A DNA stretch of 64,000 nt from Nigrospora sphaerica (taxonomy: Eukaryota > Ascomycota > Sordariomycetes > Amphisphaeriales > Apiosporaceae): NCBI GenBank assembly GCA_018287875.1, contig JAGVVL010000015.1, positions 3,720,001 through 3,784,000 on the forward strand. The letters run 5' to 3'. This document shows, in pieces, positions 58,297-64,000 of this stretch. Every line of letters starts with the position of its first letter. Position 1 is the stretch's first letter. The position numbers and the translations under genes were made by a program. Below the pieces are notes generated by a model that saw nothing but the letters and a program-made list of their open reading frames with translations, was not told the origin of the DNA and ran no database searches.

Positions 58297-59193
58297 TCAG
58301 TTCCACGAAGCCTGGACAGCAAAGGAATCCCTGCCTATCTTTTCCAGTTCCTTTCCCTTGATAACCAAGCCGCCCTTAGTATCAGCAGACGACAGACCGA
58401 GCTTCGTCTTTCCCCTCTTCTAAAGATCTCTAAGCATCTTCCCATGGATACACCAGCTGCACGAGGTATTGCGTCCAACTATTAAGCAGTTACCGTAACT
58501 CGCATAATACTGAGGAGAGAAACACAACCGAAGAATGGCGCTATACTGCGCGTGTCCTCTATATCAGCATCCCGTAATAGGGACTCGCAATGTTCGCAAG
58601 GCATGGGGTTTGCTTTCCTATACGCCTGGACTAGGACAGCAGCTGCTGTCTCTCCTCGGGATAGCAACTTACCGATAACCTAGCCGAAGGGACCACTATA
58701 GTTTGCCTCCATAAAGATAGGTGGAAGCTGTTGATCAGGGCGGTACCACCCTAAGATATTCTGGATAGCCTGATTATCCTTCCCCTCGAACAACGCTCTA
58801 TCGAACACCCACTGTAAATAGGTGTGCTCATTGGAGGGCATAGTGGTGATAGTCAGATGGCCCAGGATCTGATTAAGATATTCCACCAGTTAAAACAGGG
58901 CCAAGCACACTGGTCAGAGGGAAGCGACTTACCGCCAAATGAGTATACGAAATCGACTTCGAATTCTTGTCGCACCTACCCTTGCCAAACTCCGAGTGCT
59001 CTAAGAAGAACTTGCGCACCTACGACAAGTTGTCGAGATACAGTTCAACCATTTCGTCGCCTTCCTTAACAGCCGGCATCAAATGGATTGCTTCGTTAGC
59101 ACGCACAGTGTACATAGCCCCGTCGCGAAACCCCTGCCGCTGCGACTGCGATAAGAGAGGCAGCCGGTACCGCTCCAGATGCTGGGAAGACAT
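58297..59193 (-). pseudogene. DUF3716-like cysteine-pattern protein, unit D
   Basis: As in units B and C, with one extra frameshift: CTGAGGAGAG against CTGAGGGAGAG near 58514, inside the cysteine module just after FFGCVSL. Confidence 0.6.
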
Positions 59194-59724
59194 GGCGACA
59201 ACTTAAGGAAGATGTTAACCAAGACAATGAAGACATGAGTGTGTATGTTGTTCTAGGGGACGAAGAGAGACCAAAGGCGTAATAATATAAAGAACAAAAG
59301 AAGAACAAGGACGGATACAGCCTAGTTAAGTCGAGACTCCGCAATTATTCCCAACGCCAAATGATAACAAGTGATTAACAATATCGGATAGCTATTCAAT
59401 ACCGTAATTAACAACTTACCGAAAGCAGTCACGTGCTCTCTTTACGAGTCACAAAGCGACCTGGAGTCTCCTAGCTAAAAGCCTCTAAGGATAAGTATCT
59501 AATATCGCTCCTCTACTCCTGCAAGCACTCCTCTTCCCTCCAACAACATCCTCCGCACCTCTGGTCACCAGAGAATATCACACACTACTCGTACCCCCGA
59601 ACTGTATACTGTTAAGGAACCCTATTCTACCTTGATCACCTTCCTATCTTAATTAAGACTTTCCACTATAGAAGACGTCCATTTCGGCTAGATAGAAGAC
59701 TTCAACGTCTTCTAAGGGAAGAAG

Positions 59725-62474
59725 GCAGCGCTGGTGGCACTACAAGAGAGTATTACGAAGGATTATGACGCTGACCTCTGGAGCGTCGAGACCAACGACA
59801 ACCTCCCGATCAGCTATCCATTCGAACGCAGTGAGGACGGTATTCCCTTAATCACAAAGCTTCCGGACACGGCAGTCGCGACCAAGGCTGAGAAAGTGAC
59901 CCGCGACCGAGCGGAACCAACTGCATACTCAGCAGCGATCTAGGAAGCAGTATATCGGTTCGTACTAAAAAGACCAGTCAGTTACCTAGACACCGAGAAG
60001 ATCCTGGCGCTATTATAGAATGCGAATAAAAGAACAGTCTTCCTTAACACGATCAATATAAACCACAGCACATAGAAAGAGCATATCTTACCTATAGCCA
60101 GGTCCAACTGGGAGAAAGGACTGTGCAACAACTTTGCTATTATAATTAACGCGAAGCACCCAGACAGCGATAGAGAGAACCACCTACTATGCGTCTACGA
60201 TAAGAATCGGCTCCACGTTTTCTCCCCTTTTAAAATAACAGACAACTAGTACCTCGACTATAGGTACCACGCCGGCCGAGTGGTCTAGGAGCGCATCCTA
60301 GACGGGAGACGTGAAGGCAACTAGGGAAAGCAGTCCACATCTATAAGGGCATCCACGCGAGTACATGCTAGGCAGACAACCACTTTATGATCCTGCTAGC
60401 CTAGCACCTCTCTTAAGGTACATTGATTAAGGAGGTCGTCAGGGAAGTCGTTAATTAACGCAACTTCACTGCTGCCATACAACGAATATACCAGGTTATA
60501 CAGAAGAACTGCAACTTCTGTTTCGGTATCGATAACTATAGAACCGACAAAGACAACCTCCTACCCTTAGAAAAGTCGCCTAAGTACTTGTCTGCAGAGA
60601 CCAAGCCCGGATTAAGGATTAGCTCATTCCACTGGGACGAACTGGAGAACCTAGGGAGAGTAATTGGACGCGAGAGATCCTCGGTACCTATACCAAAGTG
60701 GGAAAGCACCACGAGGGACGACACACCAGTACGCAGCTGGGACTCACTACAGTCAACCCCGATCAAGACCATGCGCGAGTCATTGACAAGACCCTTGCCC
60801 ATCACGAACCAGAAGAACTGGAAGACAGGAACTCAGGACGCTGTCCTTCGTACCATCTTCAGGTACGCCGAAGGCAAGACTATGCTAGGAGCGGACTTTG
60901 ACGCCCTCATATCGATGATCAACACGATACTCAGGTGGTGTTTAACGGAAGACACACTGTCGGCGCTTGACGACAAGCCCAACGCCCCAAACGACCTGAA
61001 TAACGACATGCAAGCATAATTGCAAACGACCTACACAGACGGCTATATTTGCATCTGCAGAGCAGCGCATGACGATAAGGACTATGGTCCTTGGCCGCTG
61101 GTAATCTTTACACCAGGACTACAGCGTGCTATAGTGTACACGTTTGGCGACAAAGATAACTAGGTCGTTGCCGAAAACACAGGAGAGTTGTTTCGATAGG
61201 CTTTAAGCAGAGCCAACCTTGCCGACAGGTTCCCGAACCTCAAGATTAGCTGGACGCCCTGCTATTGTAACCGACAACAACGCTAGCGCCACGCCTATAT
61301 GGCTCTGTCAGTCATCTGGATAGTGTACAACATCAATAAGGACAGCAACTTCGTGTACATCTCCAGCAAGCTGCGCGGGGTGGAGAACCAATTGGACTAT
61401 GTCATGGTCAACGAACTGGCAGCGTCAGTTAGGTTGAATATGGACATGCAGCGGACCTGGGCCGCAGTGAACACTAATCCGGATACACCGTCCACACAGA
61501 CGTCAACAAGACAATCATCACGACCAGTATCGAGACCAGCCTCCCAAGAATCAACGCCTGCCGCCAGAGCACGGCCTGATCAGAGACAAGCACTATCCAC
61601 ACCGCTTAACAGATAGAGGGGATCGTCCACAGGCCAGGCGTCAGGTCAGCCATCTGGTGGTCGCATAGCGCTGCCCTCAGCTAGAGAATTAACGCGTAGA
61701 GGTATCTCGAATATGACATTGACGACTCCCACGCCTACGCGTACGGCTGCTACCCCTAGGTTAAGCTCTTCACAGAGACCTGGCAACACTGGCAACGAGC
61801 TAACAGTAGGCCCATCTAACAGCGGATTAACGAGAACGACTTCCAGAGGCCAGATCCCGGCCACAATCCCTAAGGAAGCCGCTGTTTAAGAGCGACCCAC
61901 GCCAGGAGGTCCAGCAGACAGAGGCCGACGACAGACCCGTCGATCCACCAGGTCGGAGAGACATACCGCCAGTAACCCAGAGCCCGCACAAGCAGCGCAT
62001 ACCGAGGAGCCTGCGCAGGACAACCCCACGGATCCGGACGTCGACTTAACAAAGAGCGAGTACCCTTAGGTCGGTACATTAACTAAGAGCAAGCACTATA
62101 AGCAGCCTCCCATGCCGACATACACGTACGACCTAAGCAGCACAGGGCAAGACCTTGTCTCTGACATTGACGGTTCCTACCTAGGAATGACAAGAGGACA
62201 ACGGGCGCAAGCCTTTAATCAAGGAGGTCGCTTAAGCTACGTAAGGGTTGGGGATACCAGAGAGGACGCTCTAACCCGTCCCATTCCCACGGCGCCTGCA
62301 GACTGGCGCGGATGGAACGATATGCGACTTCGCATGACCGCCTTGCAGGACGCTTGGCGACAGAACTTGCCGGTCTATAGAGGCCGATAAGAGCGCGCTG
62401 CCTGTCGCGCAGGAATGGTCGCAGGGAACGAGCCTGAGGAGATTGAGGAGGATATCTACGGGGTATCAGACTAA
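59725..62474 (+). pseudogene. Long pseudogene with two Ulp1-like blocks, unit D
   Basis: Same stops as B and C. The G run in block 1 is short as in B (near 60323); the one in block 2 is long as in C (61299-61616 open). Confidence 0.45.
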
Positions 62475-62597
62475 TCAAGGCCTTGCATAGACTAGCCCCT
62501 TTATTAAAGTCTGGTCGCTCTCATACACACTGTATTTTAGTTGTGATGCTTTTTCATTTTGACATTCGGTACGATCGCTTCCCAACTGGGGGACGGT

Positions 62598-63032
62598 TAA
62601 GACGGGGCTAGGGTACGTAAGCACCCAATGCCAGGGGTCTGATCAAGGACTTGCACCTATAAGTAGCCGTCCAGCTTCCACCGTAGAGATAAGACAACAA
62701 CAAGACATGTTCACTTCTTTTTATCTTTTGAGACCATCACTCGTAACCGTTTTGTCCCAGTTATTGTCCCAGTTGGACCTCACTTTTATTTGGGTGATAG
62801 ACATACCCTTGATCAAGGACTTACACGTCCTAAATCGAGGGCATGTCTATCACATTATCAGGGATCGACCTCACGACCGCGTCTTTCCACCAGGCACTAC
62901 ACCTAGTGTTTGTCTGTTCTACTATACTTCTACAGTAGTGTGGTCCACTTTAAAGAAGACGTCGGACTTCAAGAACTAAGTACAGCTTTCGAACCAGCTA
63001 GCGGAACACTTAACCACCTACCTAACAGTTAG
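62598..63032 (+). repeat. Repeat X, fourth copy, not interrupted by the LINE
   Basis: Continues through AGTGTTTGTCTGT into TCTACTATACTTC without the LINE, so it shows the empty target site. Against X of units B-D it has three transitions (C to T near 62717, C to T near 62789, G to A near 62822), all RIP-type. From 62917 to 63032 it carries X sequence not present in the other units, until the Copia LTR cuts it. Confidence 0.75.
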
Positions 63033-63603
63033 TGTTGCAGGTATAGGACTTATCTTATACCGTTCTCTGTCACTACGGACTAAGCTATGCACTTAACGGG
63101 AAGCTAGTCCTTTAACCGAGCCTATCCTAAAGCTCGGGCCAGCCTACCCTGGAGCACGGGCCAGCTTACCCACAAGCATGGCCCGCTTTACCCACAAGCG
63201 TGGCGTACGCCACGCGGAAGCTTCTGTAAGTTTCCACGAGTTTCCACGAGTTTCTACATGGCTCCCTAAAGCTCCCACGAGCCCCTATGAGGCTCCACGA
63301 ACCTCTATAAGGTTCTATATGCTTCTAAGCTACGTAATCACTTACGTAATTACTTACGCGTCCTCTTCTTTGTATTACTAAGAAGATAAGGGTTTAACGG
63401 GTATAAGTAAAGGCTAAATCTCTTCTCTTTATGTATCTAGTCTGTCCTGAAGCAAGTAAGCAAAGCACACGAAATACACTCTCGTTCTTTTTAAAGAGAA
63501 GTTCTTTATTCTTCTGTGTTTCTTTATAATAAACGACCTCCGAGATCGAAAGAGCCCTTATAAAGGGTTGCTTCCTCTTCCGATCGAACCACCACTTCCA
63601 ACA
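63033..63603 (+). repeat. 5' LTR of a Copia element
   Basis: 571 bp, TGTTGCAGG...CTTCCAACA, same family as the solo LTRs at 5514-6084 and 7122-7688 but in the opposite orientation. Followed directly by a primer site, so it is a 5' LTR, not a solo. The preceding five bases are GTTAG; its partner lies outside the window. Confidence 0.88.
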
Positions 63604-63615
63604 GGTTATGAGCCC
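63604..63615 (+). promoter_or_regulatory. Primer-binding site complementary to the initiator tRNA-Met anticodon arm
   Basis: GGTTATGAGCCC lies directly after the LTR. Its complement GGGCTCATAACC is the anticodon stem-loop of eukaryotic initiator tRNA-Met. Copia-group elements such as Drosophila copia use a half-tRNA cut there as primer, so this fixes the family as Ty1/Copia. Confidence 0.8.
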
Positions 63616-64000
63616 GGGCCGATATCTTTTCGTTTAAGATTAGGCTCCTTAACCTCCCTCGTCGATTTCTTCCTCCTCTCTCGGCCGAAGCAACCCGGGA
63701 GCGACCCTAAGTCTTCTGAACCGCTTTATTCGTCTCGAAAGCCCTCGAAGCTTCCGGAAGCAACCTTAAGTCTTCTAAAGCCTTCTTCGATATTATCAAA
63801 GTCTTTAAGCCCTCGGACTTGCTTTAAGCGAATATTTCGGATAAGCTGCTTTTCGGCGCCCCGATTAGCATATAGCTGCCCCTTTATTCCTTAACCTTAG
63901 GAATTAAAAAGGTTATATTCGATACAAGGCATTTTTCAGTTCTCTTTAACCGAATAAGGGCTTATTTCGGTTACTCTCACGCCGGAAAAACAATATGGCC
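63616..64000 (+). mobile_element. Copia internal leader, cut by the window edge
   Basis: No clear coding. An ATG at 63995 in the context AACAATATGGCC is a possible gag start, but too few codons remain to test it. Arg/Pro/Ser-rich open frames across 63568-63894 span the LTR and primer site and are not taken as genes. Confidence 0.55.

Larger units (their letters stand above)
21966..62597 (+). repeat. Tandem array: three near-identical 13.54-kb units
   Basis: Units start at 21966, 35512 and 49058; a fourth partial unit starts at 62598. Spacing is 13,546, 13,546 and 13,540 bp. Each holds X, LINE, Gypsy pol remnant, DUF3716-like pseudogene and Ulp1-like pseudogene in the same order and orientation. 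Differences between units are almost all single-base changes in homopolymer length; one substitution (T in B and D, C in C, near 25491, 39040 and 52582) was noticed. Confidence 0.95.

Noticed and set aside
63568..63894. 108-codon Pro/Ser-rich open frame
   Set aside because: It spans the LTR end and the primer-binding site, which are non-coding by position.
1..64000. CRISPR array, prokaryotic operons, rRNA, or a Starship captain gene
   Set aside because: No spaced short repeats of CRISPR type, no ribosomal RNA sequence and no tyrosine-recombinase (DUF3435) signature were seen; introns, RIP and element types are fungal.

Overview
The window is repeat-rich DNA from a filamentous ascomycete (Pezizomycotina-like). 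Nearly everything in it is transposable-element sequence: Ty3/Gypsy chromovirus-type elements, a Tad-like LINE, Copia LTRs and a pogo/Fot1 DNA transposon. There is a short GT-AG intron in a broken gene. Many elements carry TGG-to-TAG and CAG/CAA-to-TAG/TAA stops, the signature expected from repeat-induced point mutation (RIP, CpA to TpA). I see no confidently intact host gene, no rRNA and no canonical tRNA gene. The species cannot be fixed from this sequence.

Layout. 1-5040: 5' part of a minus-strand Gypsy element whose pol is open and runs off the left edge; gag has one nonsense codon. 5041-7693: AT-rich relics, two solo Copia-type LTRs, and a solo Gypsy LTR (TSD TATAG) that carries a 521-bp miniature LTR element with identical 120-bp LTRs and TSD TTAGA. 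7785-12596: LINE copy A (minus). 12597-14450: an unidentified damaged plus-strand gene. 14551-21922: a strongly RIP-damaged minus-strand Gypsy element, interrupted by a 1,848-bp pogo/Fot1 transposon (TA duplication) and by a 289-bp solo LTR (TSD TGAGT).

21966-62597: three head-to-tail copies of a unit of about 13.54 kb. Each unit holds repeat X (about 320 bp), a plus-strand LINE (about 4.8 kb), a RIP-damaged Gypsy pol of the DDVPVKGP type, a minus-strand pseudogene with a DUF3716-like cysteine pattern, and a long plus-strand pseudogene with two Ulp1-like blocks. A fourth X (62598-63032) lacks the LINE. 63033-64000: a Copia 5' LTR, a half-tRNA primer site and a leader running off the right edge.

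How the parts relate. The two Gypsy families share a 12-nt self-complementary primer arrangement as in Tf1-type self-priming. LINE copies A and B lie in opposite orientation and carry complementary halves of one target site, which suggests an inversion between them. The three units are almost identical and differ mainly by single bases in homopolymer runs, so either a very recent amplification or an assembly problem must be considered. RIP damage in the Gypsy and gene remnants is shared by all units and therefore predates the amplification.
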